A DNA stretch of 64,000 nucleotides from an uncultured Prevotellaceae bacterium (GCA_902776545.1 CACYQO010000004.1:62001-126000), one strand, 5' to 3'; positions 42,835-52,814 are shown, counted from the first letter of the stretch. The notes: generated by a model not told the origin, from the sequence alone. Translations and numbers: made by a program.

Positions 42835-44394
42835 ATGGGGAAAAAAGCTATTATTATTGGTGCTGGTCCAGCTGGTCTGACTGCAGCCTATGAGTTCATT
42901 GAAAAGACGGATATCCATCCTATTGTGATTGAGCAACACAATACCGTTGGAGGCATCTCTCGTACGATAGTTTACAAAGGCAACAGAATGGATATTGGAG
43001 GACATCGTTTCTTTAGTAAGAATAAAGAAGTCACAGACTTTTGGAACCGCATTATGCCTTTACAGGGAGCACCATCAAAAGATGACATTCTTTTAAATCG
43101 TAGTATTGAATTAAATCCAAATGGACCAGACCCAGAAAAAGAGGACCGTGTTATGCTATCTAGGAATAGAGTATCACGTATTTTCTACTTAAAGAAATTT
43201 TTCGATTATCCTATCAGTGTTAAATGGCAAACCTTTGCCAACTTAGGAATTAAGAACACAATAATTGCTGGTATAGGCTTCATCTACTCTTGTATTTTTC
43301 CCAAAAAGGAGGATTCGCTGGAAAATTTCTATATTAACCGTTTCGGCAGGCCATTATATGAAATGTTTTTTGAAAACTATACAGAAAAAGTATGGGGTAT
43401 TCATCCTTCAATGTTGAGTGCAGACTGGGGAGCGCAACGTGTAAAAGGCTTATCAATATATGAATTGATTAAAGATGTACTAAGTAAAAAAATAAGACCT
43501 AAAGATTCAAGGCATATCGAAACTTCACTAATAGAATCTTTTATATACCCCAAATACGGCCCAGGTCAACTTTGGGAGACTGTCGCAAAGGATATCGAAA
43601 AACGGGGAGGAGAAGTTCGGTTAGAACAAACAATATCAGGTATCCATATTATTGACAATAAAGTTGACTATGTAGATATTACACATAAAGATGGAACTGT
43701 CAGTCAGGAATCATGCGACTATCTCATATCATCTATGCCCATCAAGGAACTTATACCTGCCATAAAAGGCATTGAGATTCCTAATGAAATCATGAAAATC
43801 GCAACCTCACTTGTATATAGAGATTTTATCACTGTTGGTTTGTTGGTCAAAAAGTTAAATCTTACAAACAAATCCATAATAAAAACATACAAGAACCGTA
43901 TCCCAGACACATGGATTTATATACAAGAAAGGGAAGTGAAAATTGGAAGACTACAGATATTCAACAATTGGTCCCCTTATCTTGTTAACGATTATGAAAA
44001 CAACATTTGGATAGGTTTAGAGTATTTTGCTTCTGAGGGTGATGTTTTATGGAATATGGAAAAAGACGACTTTATAAAAATGGCCATTAAGGAACTAATA
44101 GAAATCGATATAATTAAAGACTATACGGATGTCATTGATTCAACTCAAGTCAAAGTTAAAAAAGCATATCCATCATACATTGGATCATATTATAGTCTCA
44201 ACAAAGTTGTTAATTTTATAAACGACATTGGAAATCTTTACTGCGTTGGCAGGAATGGGCAACATCGATACAACAACATGGATCATTCCATGTTGACATC
44301 TATGGAGGTTGTAAAATCAATTATGGCAAACAAGAAAGATAAAACTGCCATATGGAGTGTTAATACAGAAGAGGATTATCATGAGTCAAAATAA
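42835..44394 (+). CDS. FAD-dependent oxidoreductase (protoporphyrinogen-oxidase/UDP-galactopyranose-mutase-like)
   Basis: 519 residues. The dinucleotide-binding motif [15 protein letters not shown] is at the N-terminus, followed by the GGISRT and [11 protein letters not shown] blocks seen in NAD(P)/FAD amine-oxidase-like proteins of glycan clusters. A C-terminal [17 protein letters not shown] segment would close the FAD site. Proteins of this kind often sit next to GtrA and glycosyltransferase genes, as here. It may act on a sugar nucleotide or a lipid-linked sugar. It is not the classic UDP-galactopyranose mutase, which is separately present at 54867. Confidence 0.8.
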   Translation: MGKKAIIIGAGPAGLTAAYEFIEKTDIHPIVIEQHNTVGGISRTIVYKGNRMDIGGHRFFSKNKEVTDFWNRIMPLQGAPSKDDILLNRSIELNPNGPDPEKEDRVMLSRNRVSRIFYLKKFFDYPISVKWQTFANLGIKNTIIAGIGFIYSCIFPKKEDSLENFYINRFGRPLYEMFFENYTEKVWGIHPSMLSADWGAQRVKGLSIYELIKDVLSKKIRPKDSRHIETSLIESFIYPKYGPGQLWETVAKDIEKRGGEVRLEQTISGIHIIDNKVDYVDITHKDGTVSQESCDYLISSMPIKELIPAIKGIEIPNEIMKIATSLVYRDFITVGLLVKKLNLTNKSIIKTYKNRIPDTWIYIQEREVKIGRLQIFNNWSPYLVNDYENNIWIGLEYFASEGDVLWNMEKDDFIKMAIKELIEIDIIKDYTDVIDSTQVKVKKAYPSYIGSYYSLNKVVNFINDIGNLYCVGRNGQHRYNNMDHSMLTSMEVVKSIMANKKDKTAIWSVNTEEDYHESK

Positions 44395-45877
44395 CAAACT
44401 ATCTAAATACTTATTCCATATCGGAGTAACAGTACTTTTCCTATGGATATGGTATTTGTGCTTCCCTTTCTTGCCAGGTCCCGATCCCTATGGGGCATCA
44501 ACAAACCAATGGGGAATTAGTGTTTTTTTTCTATTTAGTTCGATATATGCACCTTTGGAATGGATGATGCAGTCCGACATTGGCTCAAGACTAAGTGATT
44601 TATGCTATTCGATCATGGATCCTCAATTAATTGTTAATGGATCACGTACTTTCGTATATCATCTTGGTGCATGTATTGTTACCCTATTTCATTCTTTTCT
44701 ATTTTATTATAGTATTCTCTCTATCATTAATACAATCCAATCATCATATAGAAATAACAAATTATCTATTATATTCATTATACTATTATTACCAGTTGTA
44801 AGTTTTCTGATTTTTGTCAAAAATACAGATTTATTTTTCTGTAGCTGCTCTTTATTCATTATTAGTTTAGCATTCAAGTATTATACAAACAAAAAATTAT
44901 TTAATACAAGTACGTTTATATTACTTCTCATTTTTTTATCTTTTACCATAGGCTTTCGCAGAAACGCTGTTATTCTCATGCCGATTTTCATATACATGTT
45001 TCTAAAACTATATAATAAAACGAAATCTATCCAACCCAGGAAAAGTTATGCACTATCAATTCTCATATCTGTTTTCTTAGCATTACCTTTTTCATCTCCA
45101 CTATTAATGCCTATATTTAATATTAGTAACTCTCATGGTGAAGAAGTATTTATGTCAAGTGATTATGCATGTATGCGTTTACTTGAGAAAAAAAATATTA
45201 ATTTAGATAGTATTAATGGTTTTAAACAAGATGACAAATATCTTTTTATGCAATATTACGAGCGTTTTGGCTTTAGTGAAAACATGAAAAAGGTATGGCT
45301 AAATGAGATAAAAAATACTCCCTCTCTTTTCTTTAAGGTTAGGGTTATCAACTATATACAATTCCTCTCTCTTGGATGCCTTCCTGATTTTGTTATTGAT
45401 CATCTTCATGCGAATTATCCATATGTTTATTTTCCGAATTCAAATGATTTCTGCACAATAGTTGACTTTATAAATAATCCAAGACAACGTTTTGAAGGTT
45501 CTAAGCATATTCATCCTCTAAGCGACTTTGGGAATCAACTTGCGCTTTTCAAAAGAAGCCTATTTAATTATGATTTATACTATAACTGGTCTATCATTGC
45601 TACTACAATTCAAATATTTTATATTCTTTCTCTCATATGCATGTCATACCATATAACCTTTTATCTTATTAAACGAAGAAAAATTACCAGCATGCAAAAA
45701 TGGATTCTATGGTGTGGTTTGTTAGAAATTGGCCACTTAATGTCTTTTCTCGTGTTTACACCAACACCAGATTTCAGATATCATTTTTTCTCAATCACAA
45801 TGGCATTCTTTGTTATAAGTTTAAGTATATGTTACTTTTCCAATTTGCCAAGCCATATTCCTTCCAAAGAAACCTAA
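44381..45877 (+). CDS. Polytopic membrane protein, possible GT-C-type glycosyltransferase
   Basis: 498 residues from ATG 44381, which overlaps the upstream stop by 14 bp. About ten to eleven TM helices. An early extracytoplasmic loop holds [14 protein letters not shown], with acidic residues after TM1 as in GT-C enzymes, and a large C-terminal loop precedes the last helices. No family is recognised with certainty. Context (GtrA plus FAD protein) suggests transfer of a lipid-linked sugar on the outer face of the membrane. Strongly AT-rich. Confidence 0.6.
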   Translation: MSQNNKLSKYLFHIGVTVLFLWIWYLCFPFLPGPDPYGASTNQWGISVFFLFSSIYAPLEWMMQSDIGSRLSDLCYSIMDPQLIVNGSRTFVYHLGACIVTLFHSFLFYYSILSIINTIQSSYRNNKLSIIFIILLLPVVSFLIFVKNTDLFFCSCSLFIISLAFKYYTNKKLFNTSTFILLLIFLSFTIGFRRNAVILMPIFIYMFLKLYNKTKSIQPRKSYALSILISVFLALPFSSPLLMPIFNISNSHGEEVFMSSDYACMRLLEKKNINLDSINGFKQDDKYLFMQYYERFGFSENMKKVWLNEIKNTPSLFFKVRVINYIQFLSLGCLPDFVIDHLHANYPYVYFPNSNDFCTIVDFINNPRQRFEGSKHIHPLSDFGNQLALFKRSLFNYDLYYNWSIIATTIQIFYILSLICMSYHITFYLIKRRKITSMQKWILWCGLLEIGHLMSFLVFTPTPDFRYHFFSITMAFFVISLSICYFSNLPSHIPSKET

Positions 45878-46022
45878 TCTATTACCACAATTGATTTAAT
45901 CTGAGCCCTAATGTAGGGACTGTCGCAAATATCAAGAATCTTTATAACTATCTGTTTCTCAATGTGATATATTTTTATGGAACTATATACCTGTTGGCAA
46001 TAAACACCAATAGTGTATAATC

Positions 46023-46066
46023 AATCGAGTAGGAGGAAAACTACTTCATTTTCCTCCTGCTCGATT
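46023..46066. other. 18-bp inverted repeat (strong hairpin) in the 45878-46267 gap
   Basis: Arms at 46023-46040 and 46049-46066 pair over 18 bp with one T-G mismatch, around an 8-base loop. The arms contain GTAGGAGGAAAA and its complement. There is no T-run typical of a terminator after the right arm. It lies 25 bp from the end of an IS3 transposase remnant, so it may be an element end, a structured RNA or a terminator. The rest of 45878-46022 shows nothing recognisable. Confidence 0.7.
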
Positions 46067-46090
46067 AGTATATTTATTCATAAATAAGGG

Positions 46091-46267
46091 TTATTGGTAA
46101 GCATTCGACAATCCCAAATTATATCTCTCCATCGGTATCAAGTAGACAAAGCTCTGGTGAGATCGACGGTTGTTGTAATACTCGATGTAATCCCTAACAC
46201 CCAGTCTCAGTCGAGGCACATCGTCCTTAGGGTTGATGTAGACAAAGACCAAATACTCATCAAAAAC
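46091..46267 (-). pseudogene. Degenerate IS3-family transposase, C-terminal fragment
   Basis: Reading the minus strand from 46267 gives 58 codons and a stop: VYINPKDDVPRLRLG, then VRDYIEYYNNRRSHQSF, then the end. The YIEYYNNRRSHQS block is the hallmark C-terminus of IS3-type (rve integrase) transposases. No start codon, no catalytic DDE region and no second ORF are present. The fragment begins directly after the stop codon of the adjacent glycosyltransferase, in the same frame, so a deletion or insertion junction probably lies there. Confidence 0.85.
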
Positions 46268-47404
46268 TTAGCGGAATGAATCAAACAAACCTGTCCATTT
46301 TTTCATTACCTCATCTTGACTATAACGTTTAACATTCTTTTTAGCAGCTGCACCCATCTTCTTGCGAAGCACGGGGTCTTTAATGAGTCTACAAATATTG
46401 TCAGCTAAATCATCTGAGTTCAGATAATCAACCAAGATGCCATCCTCACCATTATGAATGATATTTCTAGGACCATAAGGGCAGTCAAAAGAAACGAAAG
46501 GAACGCCACAAGCCATTCCTTCTAAAATGACCAAGGAGAAGCCCTCATATCTGGAACTCAAAACACATACTGAACTTTCAAGATACTTCTCCATAATATG
46601 TTCTGTCGGCTCATGAAGAATCATAGAACCATCAAGATGGTGTTCTTGTATCCAACGAACAACATCATTATATAACTCACCTGAGCCATAAACGTGCAAC
46701 GTCCAGTCTGGATATCGCTGATGTACCTTCTCCCAAGCAGGTATCAGATAATCGTATCCTTTGGCATCATTATACCTACCCACCATGATTGCCTGCTTGT
46801 TCTCCAATTCTGCAGATTCGGTTGGATAAAACGATAACGCATTAGGAATAACAAACGTATTAGTAACGTCCTTCCAATCCTCAGCATCTTGAGGAGTCAA
46901 CACTACTAATGCCTTTAACTTTGAAGCAAGTGAAATATGCCTCCACCTGAAATATCTTGCCATCCACTTATAGAGACCACCTCGCTGTTCCATCAAATGG
47001 AAATTTCTTAAATGATATTGGGTGGTATGAGTCTCTCCTATTTTAATACTTGTATCTTTCAAGCTTATCAGTATGCTGAGATCTCTTCCTAAAGTAGTAA
47101 TAACAACATCTGGTTTCTCATCCATAATGAATTGCTTCAGTTTCTTTCTATATGATCTCATCAATTGATAATAAATCAATGCTCGTACAGGCAATATATG
47201 ACCGTATTCTTTATCAAAATCCACTCCAAGATCAATATGCCGTGTATGTTCTGATAAAGGGAAGGTTATTGGTTTATTAGCCTGCGACTCTGTCACAATA
47301 GTCACATCATAGCCATGATCTGCCAACCAATTGGCCTTTTGAATCAAAACACGATCCGCACCACCAACTGTGGCCAATGCAGTATATATATAAAAAATCT
47401 TCAT
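46268..47404 (-). CDS. Glycosyltransferase family 4 (GT-B)
   Basis: 378 residues. The N-terminal acceptor loop is ATVGGADRVLIQKANWL; the donor domain has SSRYEGFSLVILEGMACG (E-x7-E), then FDCPYGPRNIIHNGEDG. It is a clear paralogue of the GT4 genes at 22485, 47550 and 51565. The 3' end abuts an IS3 transposase remnant in frame after the TAA, but its length matches the paralogues, so the enzyme looks intact. Single-gene unit, divergent from the GT4 gene at 47550. Confidence 0.88.
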   Translation of the reverse strand: MKIFYIYTALATVGGADRVLIQKANWLADHGYDVTIVTESQANKPITFPLSEHTRHIDLGVDFDKEYGHILPVRALIYYQLMRSYRKKLKQFIMDEKPDVVITTLGRDLSILISLKDTSIKIGETHTTQYHLRNFHLMEQRGGLYKWMARYFRWRHISLASKLKALVVLTPQDAEDWKDVTNTFVIPNALSFYPTESAELENKQAIMVGRYNDAKGYDYLIPAWEKVHQRYPDWTLHVYGSGELYNDVVRWIQEHHLDGSMILHEPTEHIMEKYLESSVCVLSSRYEGFSLVILEGMACGVPFVSFDCPYGPRNIIHNGEDGILVDYLNSDDLADNICRLIKDPVLRKKMGAAAKKNVKRYSQDEVMKKWTGLFDSFR

Positions 47405-47435
47405 CCAATTTAGATTGACCCGTCATATTTTTGTG

Positions 47436-47443
47436 CAAAGATA
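47436..47443 (-). promoter_or_regulatory. -7 promoter box for the glycosyltransferase at 46268-47404
   Basis: Reads TATCTTTG then CAC on the minus strand, 31 bp before the start codon. Confidence 0.7.
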
Positions 47444-47483
47444 CGAAAAATATACAAAATCTTCATCATTTTGCTATGCAAAT

Positions 47484-47514
47484 TTTGCATTTTATATTTT
47501 TTTTTTTAATTTTG
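47484..47514 (+). promoter_or_regulatory. Promoter of the 47550-50613 glycosyltransferase unit
   Basis: -33 TTTG at 47484-47487, a 19-bp very T-rich spacer, then -7 TAATTTTG at 47507-47514 followed by CAC. Confidence 0.8.
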
Positions 47515-47549
47515 CACACAGAATGATATTATTTCTATAGCTATTTATT

Positions 47550-48689
47550 ATGGCAAAAAAAATCGTCTACGTGATTGGTGGGTTATATGCCCCAACGGGA
47601 ATGGTTGTCATATTAAGCCAGAAAATTAATTATCTGGCTGAACATACAGATTATGATTTGTATATGATATTAACTGAAAGCCCGGAAAAGCCTTGGTGTT
47701 TTAAGATGAATCCCAAAATAAAGTGGGTAAACTTTAACATCAATTTTGACGAACTGGATACCATGCCTATCTATATGAAAGTTTTTTTCTATTTCATCAA
47801 ACAACGAAAATACAAAAAAGCTTTTAAGGAGTATCTTATGATGATACACCCAGACATTACAGTATCTGCATTAAGACGGGAGATTAATTTTATCAATGAC
47901 ATCAAAGATGGAAGTAAGAAAATCGGTGAAATACATTTCAGCAAGAGATTCTATAGGTATTTTAATCTTCGTTTTTTTCCTAAGAGCATCAATTCTTTTA
48001 TAACATATCTTTGGTCTAAGGAATTAATTAAGAACATCAAGAAATTAGACAAGTTTGTTGTGTTAACTAAAAATGACTATGAACAATGGCCAGAAATATA
48101 CAATAAAACTGTCATACCAAATTTCATATCTAATTTTCCCAACCATTATTCACTACTTAAAAACAAAAAAGTAATTGCAGTTGGAAGATATAGCTGGGAA
48201 AAAGGTTTTGATCTTCTTATTGAAGCATGGGAAAGCGTTGCATTAAAATACCCAGAGTGGACTCTTCATATTTACGGATTAGGAGACAAAGAATTCTACC
48301 AGAAATTAGCGAGAGAAAAAGGAATTGAAGACAAAGTAACGTGTCATTCTTTTGCAGAGGATATATATGAGAGATACAGGGATTGTTCTATCTTTGTTCT
48401 CAGTTCCCGCCATGAAGGTTTCGGGTTAGTATTAGCAGAAGCTATGGCGACTGGATTGCCATCCGTAGCATTTAATTGTCCAGAAGGCCCATCGGATATA
48501 GTAACAGATGGAGTTGATGGTATCTTGGTTGAAAATGGTAACACTCAAAAATTAGCTGAAGGTTTGATGTATCTCATCAGTCATGAAAAGGAAAGGGAAT
48601 TGTATGGAAAAAATGCTCGTGAAAATATGAAGAGATACAATAAAGATATTATTATGCAAGAATGGATAAACCTATTTGAGACAATTTAG
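47550..48689 (+). CDS. Glycosyltransferase family 4 (GT-B)
   Basis: 379 residues. N-terminal YAPTGMVVILSQKINYLAE, SALRREINFINDIKDGSKKI (shared almost exactly with the gene at 51565), and the donor site SSRHEGFGLVLAEAMATG, then FNCPEGPSDIVTDGVDG. GT-B fold, cytoplasmic. It is the first gene of a unit with two GT2 enzymes. The close relation to 46268 and 51565 points to gene duplication within the locus. Confidence 0.88.
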   Translation: MAKKIVYVIGGLYAPTGMVVILSQKINYLAEHTDYDLYMILTESPEKPWCFKMNPKIKWVNFNINFDELDTMPIYMKVFFYFIKQRKYKKAFKEYLMMIHPDITVSALRREINFINDIKDGSKKIGEIHFSKRFYRYFNLRFFPKSINSFITYLWSKELIKNIKKLDKFVVLTKNDYEQWPEIYNKTVIPNFISNFPNHYSLLKNKKVIAVGRYSWEKGFDLLIEAWESVALKYPEWTLHIYGLGDKEFYQKLAREKGIEDKVTCHSFAEDIYERYRDCSIFVLSSRHEGFGLVLAEAMATGLPSVAFNCPEGPSDIVTDGVDGILVENGNTQKLAEGLMYLISHEKERELYGKNARENMKRYNKDIIMQEWINLFETI

Positions 48690-48724
48690 ATGGATACGAT
48701 AGTAATATTGGATTACAACAAAGA

Positions 48725-49759
48725 ATGTATAACATGCATTATAACGTTACCATAGGGATACCAGTTTACCAGGTTGAAAAATTCATTATCAGGACGATGG
48801 AATCTGCCTTGGCGCAATCCTATTCTAATATTGAATATCTCATTATTGATGACGGGAGTAAAGACAATTCTTTAGAGAAAATCCGCCAATTACAATGCAC
48901 TCATCAGAGAGGATGTCATATTCGAATCATATCCTATCCTGACAACCAAGGAGTGGCTAAAGCAAGAAACGAAATCATCAGTGAAGCTAAAGGAGAATAC
49001 TTGTACTTTATGGATTCTGATGACATCATCGCTCCATATACTATCGAATTACTAATGAGCCACATCAAGAAATACGATGCAGAAATAGTGTTTGGGTCAT
49101 ATGAAAAAACGGAGTTGAACGGAGAAAAAAGTATCTACCAATATCCTGATGCTATATATCAGAATAATGTGGATTTTGCATGTTTTGCCTACCGAAAATA
49201 TTTTGGCATTCAGGCTTCTGCCTGCAATTATTTGGTCAAAACTTCACTTTTAAGAGACCATCAGCTAAAATTCTGTAATTCAAAATTTTGGGAAGATACC
49301 ATTTTCACTCTTGATTTGGTCACCTATATAGAAAAGGCAGTAACTCTATCTGCGATTACATATTCATATCTTTGCCGCAAGGGATCTCTTTCCGATGTTC
49401 GTCCTAAAGACATTATCAGCAAGAATGAGATTATTCAATATTTCATAACAGTCGAGGAGCTCAAAAAAAGAAAGAGTGATTTAACTAACAGGCCTTACTA
49501 TCCTAACAGATGCTTTATTGCCATCATGTCTGACATCTATATTATCTGTAACATATTAAAAAGGTGGAAATATATTACCCCCTCTTTCTTATACAAAGAA
49601 TTAAAGACTTATCTGAAACACCCTTCAACATTTTCGGAAATCTGCAAGTTCAAAACAAAAAGAGTACAGAATGTATTTTTGTTTATTATTGGGAAACTAC
49701 CGTCTTTACTCTGTATAAAAACTATATGGTGTATTGGTAAAATAAAAAAAATAATTTAG
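48725..49759 (+). CDS. Glycosyltransferase family 2
   Basis: 344 residues. GT-A start VTIGIPVYQVEKFIIRT, then IDDGSKDNS, GVAKARNEI and MDSDD as the DXD. A long helical, basic C-terminal part follows. An in-frame ATG at 48734 is an alternative start. It lies 35 bp after the GT4 gene and 2 bp before the next GT2 gene. Confidence 0.88.
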   Translation: MYNMHYNVTIGIPVYQVEKFIIRTMESALAQSYSNIEYLIIDDGSKDNSLEKIRQLQCTHQRGCHIRIISYPDNQGVAKARNEIISEAKGEYLYFMDSDDIIAPYTIELLMSHIKKYDAEIVFGSYEKTELNGEKSIYQYPDAIYQNNVDFACFAYRKYFGIQASACNYLVKTSLLRDHQLKFCNSKFWEDTIFTLDLVTYIEKAVTLSAITYSYLCRKGSLSDVRPKDIISKNEIIQYFITVEELKKRKSDLTNRPYYPNRCFIAIMSDIYIICNILKRWKYITPSFLYKELKTYLKHPSTFSEICKFKTKRVQNVFLFIIGKLPSLLCIKTIWCIGKIKKII

Positions 49760-49761
49760 TT

Positions 49762-50613
49762 ATGGCACATTGGTACGACAAATATCTAACTATTTACGGC
49801 AAAGGATTAGATGAGATTCCTTCTGAAATACTTGAAAAGATCAAGACCAACCTAGCCTCAACACAACACAAAAAACCATTGGTGTCGGTAGTGGTTATAG
49901 CCTATAATGAGGAACGACGTCTTCCCGCCTGCTTATGGGCGCTCAGTGAGTTACAAACACATTATCCCATTGAAATATTGGGCGTTAACAACAACTCAAA
50001 AGACAGGACTGAAGAAGTGTATCAGCGATTGGGGCTTCCCTATTTTAATGAGACAAAACAAAGTCCCGGATTTGCGCGACAATGCGGACTGACCCATGCC
50101 AAGGGGAAGTATCATTTCTGCATAGACGCTGATACATTCTATCCCCCCTGCTATGTAGATTTAATGATGACTAAACTCCAAAAGCCTGATGTGGCCTGCG
50201 TCAGCTCGTTTTGGAGTTTCTATCCAGACAAGAATCATTCTGCATTGGGACTTGCTTTGTTTGAGTTCATTAGAGATACATTTCTATTTGTTCAACATTT
50301 CAAACGGCCAGAACTATGCGTGCGCGGTATGGTTTTTGCATTTAATGCAGATTATGCAAAACAAGTAAAAATCCGTACAGACATACGAAGAGGAGAGGAC
50401 GGATCATTAGCACTTTCACTGAAGAAGTACGGTAAGATTGCTTTCTTATATAATAGAAAAGCACGACCTGTTACTGGTTATGGTACACTTAACGAAGAGA
50501 GTCTTTGGCAAAGTTTTCTCTATAGAATAAAGGTGCAAATGAAGGGAATAAGTAGGATTTTCTACAAAAATGATCATTATGAGGATAGTGAAGATAACCT
50601 GATAAAGCATTAG
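49762..50613 (+). CDS. Glycosyltransferase family 2
   Basis: 283 residues. After a ~35-residue N-terminal extension comes the GT-A domain: VSVVVIAYNEERRLPAC, NNNSKDRT, PGFARQCGL and DADTFYP as the DXD. RGEDGSLALSLKKYG is the general-base region. It is the last gene of its operon and converges on the minus-strand gene ending at 50622. Confidence 0.88.
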   Translation: MAHWYDKYLTIYGKGLDEIPSEILEKIKTNLASTQHKKPLVSVVVIAYNEERRLPACLWALSELQTHYPIEILGVNNNSKDRTEEVYQRLGLPYFNETKQSPGFARQCGLTHAKGKYHFCIDADTFYPPCYVDLMMTKLQKPDVACVSSFWSFYPDKNHSALGLALFEFIRDTFLFVQHFKRPELCVRGMVFAFNADYAKQVKIRTDIRRGEDGSLALSLKKYGKIAFLYNRKARPVTGYGTLNEESLWQSFLYRIKVQMKGISRIFYKNDHYEDSEDNLIKH

Positions 50614-50621
50614 TATCATCT

Positions 50622-51578
50622 TTATTTACTTTTATGCAACCCTATCTTCATCATTACGGATGCATAAAGCTGATACCACGTCCATTTATTAATTTTGTAA
50701 TCCGTAGCATAAATATACTTCCCAAGGAATTTGCCGATATTTAGCTGATGACCACCATCAATAAAGATGTTGTTTTTTGAAAACACATTGTGCTTAAACA
50801 GCTTCTCTTCATAATCATTTTCGTTCAGCACCATAACTTCCATTAAGGAAATATTATCACCGTAATCTGCATGACAGTCTTGAGTCACTCGAAGTAAATG
50901 GGAATGATACTTTATCAGAGAACCGCCATTTCGTCCATATTCATTGCTCATACAGACAGGAGACTTCGGGTGTTTTACAAAATCCCCATGCAGCAAATCA
51001 TCAGAAACATACAATTCCTGATAGTACATCCAGTTTTTCTGATATGAAGTAAATAAATAGTATTTGCCATTTTTTTTAAATATATGACTATCATTATAAT
51101 TAAAATGAATTCCTTCTTTTTTCTCTTGTTGCAATAGAATACGAACAAAGGTAAAAGAAGATAAATCATCATTTGCACGATAAAGACGTATAGAGTCATT
51201 CTCTTGAGACTCGGGTATCATATATATGGCTCCATGATCCTCAAAAACAAATGGGAAAGAAAGATGAAAAGGTTCCTTAAGTACAATTATTGGCTTTGAC
51301 CAGGTCTTCAAATCTATGGTTTTCATCATTGCTATACAACCTGGATCATCCCAATGCTGAAGTTCATAGAAAAGAAATAACTCGTCGTCCTTCACAAACA
51401 GAAATGGATCTGCCTGGAATCTACGCGGCTTGGGTTTCCAAAGACCAGTCAAAGGGAGTTTTAAAATGAGATGCTGCTCGTCAAAAACATCCATAGCCAG
51501 TCGATCACTCGCAAACAAAGCTGCAGTGAATGTCACATCCTTTCTATACAAAAAGCGAAATATCTTATTCATTAGCAT
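50622..51578 (-). CDS. Beta-propeller protein of the glucosamine inositolphosphorylceramide transferase (GINT1) N-terminal type
   Basis: 318 residues without signal peptide or TM. RRFQADPFLFVKDDELFLFYEL is a typical blade signature of GH43/GINT1-like five-bladed propellers. Repeated blade-like segments include GAIYMIPES, GKYYLFTSY and YGRNGGSLI. In bacterial glycan clusters such proteins are found fused or next to formyl- or glycosyltransferases, and may transfer or bind a sugar. It overlaps the stop of the upstream GT4 gene (14 bp), so the two are translationally linked. Function not established. Confidence 0.65.
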   Translation of the reverse strand: MLMNKIFRFLYRKDVTFTAALFASDRLAMDVFDEQHLILKLPLTGLWKPKPRRFQADPFLFVKDDELFLFYELQHWDDPGCIAMMKTIDLKTWSKPIIVLKEPFHLSFPFVFEDHGAIYMIPESQENDSIRLYRANDDLSSFTFVRILLQQEKKEGIHFNYNDSHIFKKNGKYYLFTSYQKNWMYYQELYVSDDLLHGDFVKHPKSPVCMSNEYGRNGGSLIKYHSHLLRVTQDCHADYGDNISLMEVMVLNENDYEEKLFKHNVFSKNNIFIDGGHQLNIGKFLGKYIYATDYKINKWTWYQLYASVMMKIGLHKSK

Positions 51579-52728
51579 AACTTACAGAATAAAATAAGTC
51601 CTTCCATCGTTTGCCTATATCATCTAACTGAAAACGACGGACATTTGTTAATGCCACCGATGCCATATTTTTACGAAGGATATCATCGGACATCAACTTA
51701 TGCATGGCATTGGCAAGAGAATATGTATTGCCAGAAGGGACAAGCACCCCGTCCTCTTCATGACGTACTATATCTTTAGGGCCACATGGACAATCAAAGG
51801 ATACGACAGGTAATCCACAAGCCATGGCCTCAATAAGCACCATCCCAAAACCTTCAAAACGAGAACTGAATACAAATAGAGAACTATTCAAATACTCTTT
51901 CTTAATATCAGGAGTACTACCATATAAATGGCAACGGCTTCTATCAATATGCAATCTATCAATTATCTGCTCATAAGAATCTCTGTCGCCCATTCCATAG
52001 ACAACCAACTCCCAATCAGTATGCTGATTCTCAATCTTAGACCATGCTTTCAACAGGAGATCAAAACCTTTCTGATAGACATAACGCCCAACGGCAATGA
52101 CACGCTTATTTGTTAATGGACTGACCTCGCCAATATTGAAGGCCAATGGGTCTGGTATGACATTGATATTATTTATTTCTGTCCAAGAAGCCTTATCTTC
52201 TTCTGTCAAGACCACAAAACGGTCAAGCCTTTTCAAATGAAACACTAAGTTTTGCATCCATAACTTTGCAAACAGATTTTTTATCACATTGGCCTCACCT
52301 ACTTCAAAATTTCTATAATTAGTCCGATTAACATGAAGCTCACCTATCTTCTTGCTGCCATCTTTGATTGAAGTGAGAAAATTGATTTCACGACGCAACA
52401 GACTAATCGTAATATCAGGACGAAGTCTCATTAATTCTGTCGTTAACCTTTTCTTATATATTCTCTGTTTCTGAAGATACACAAATATTTTCTTTAGAAA
52501 GGAACATGTCCATAGCTCTTCAAAGCCAATATTAAGATTAACTATTTTTATCTTGTCAGAGAGTGGATAAAACAAAGGTTTATTTATTCCCTCTGTCAGT
52601 ACTATGGTAATATCATATCCATAGTTTTCTGCAAAGTAGTTAGCCTTCAGGGTGAGAACTCGTTCAACTCCACCAGCCATATACAAAGCTGGTGTGCAAT
52701 AGACAATTTTAAGAGGTCGGTCTCGCAT
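51565..52728 (-). CDS. Glycosyltransferase family 4 (GT-B)
   Basis: 387 residues. N-terminal CTPALYMAGGVERVLTLKANYF, LLRREINFLTSIKDGSKKIGE shared with 47550, and the donor site SSRFEGFGMVLIEAMACG, then FDCPCGPKDIVRHEEDG. It is the first gene of a two-gene minus-strand unit with the propeller protein and has its own promoter, divergent from the GT2 gene at 52815. Confidence 0.88.
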   Translation of the reverse strand: MRDRPLKIVYCTPALYMAGGVERVLTLKANYFAENYGYDITIVLTEGINKPLFYPLSDKIKIVNLNIGFEELWTCSFLKKIFVYLQKQRIYKKRLTTELMRLRPDITISLLRREINFLTSIKDGSKKIGELHVNRTNYRNFEVGEANVIKNLFAKLWMQNLVFHLKRLDRFVVLTEEDKASWTEINNINVIPDPLAFNIGEVSPLTNKRVIAVGRYVYQKGFDLLLKAWSKIENQHTDWELVVYGMGDRDSYEQIIDRLHIDRSRCHLYGSTPDIKKEYLNSSLFVFSSRFEGFGMVLIEAMACGLPVVSFDCPCGPKDIVRHEEDGVLVPSGNTYSLANAMHKLMSDDILRKNMASVALTNVRRFQLDDIGKRWKDLFYSVSYANE

Positions 52729-52747
52729 GAATTTCTAATAATTTCTG

Positions 52748-52755
52748 CAAATTTA
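52748..52755 (-). promoter_or_regulatory. -7 promoter box for the 51565/50622 unit
   Basis: Reads TAAATTTG then CAG on the minus strand, 19 bp before the start codon. Confidence 0.65.
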
Positions 52756-52764
52756 CGGATAATA

Positions 52765-52796
52765 TTTGATTATTCCAAATTTATTCCGTATTTTTG
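52765..52796 (+). promoter_or_regulatory. Promoter of the GT2 gene at 52815
   Basis: -33 TTTG at 52765-52768, a 20-bp spacer, then -7 TATTTTTG at 52789-52796 followed by CATCC. It is back to back with the minus-strand promoter. Confidence 0.85.
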
Positions 52797-52814
52797 CATC
52801 CATAAAGTGAAGAA

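Noticed and set aside
44381-45877. Possible Wzx flippase
   Set aside because: It is polytopic, but the early acidic loop and large C-terminal loop fit a GT-C-like protein better than a 12-14 TM flippase.
46094-46279. 61-residue plus-strand frame in the 45878-46267 gap
   Set aside because: It is the complement of the IS3 transposase remnant, which explains the sequence better.
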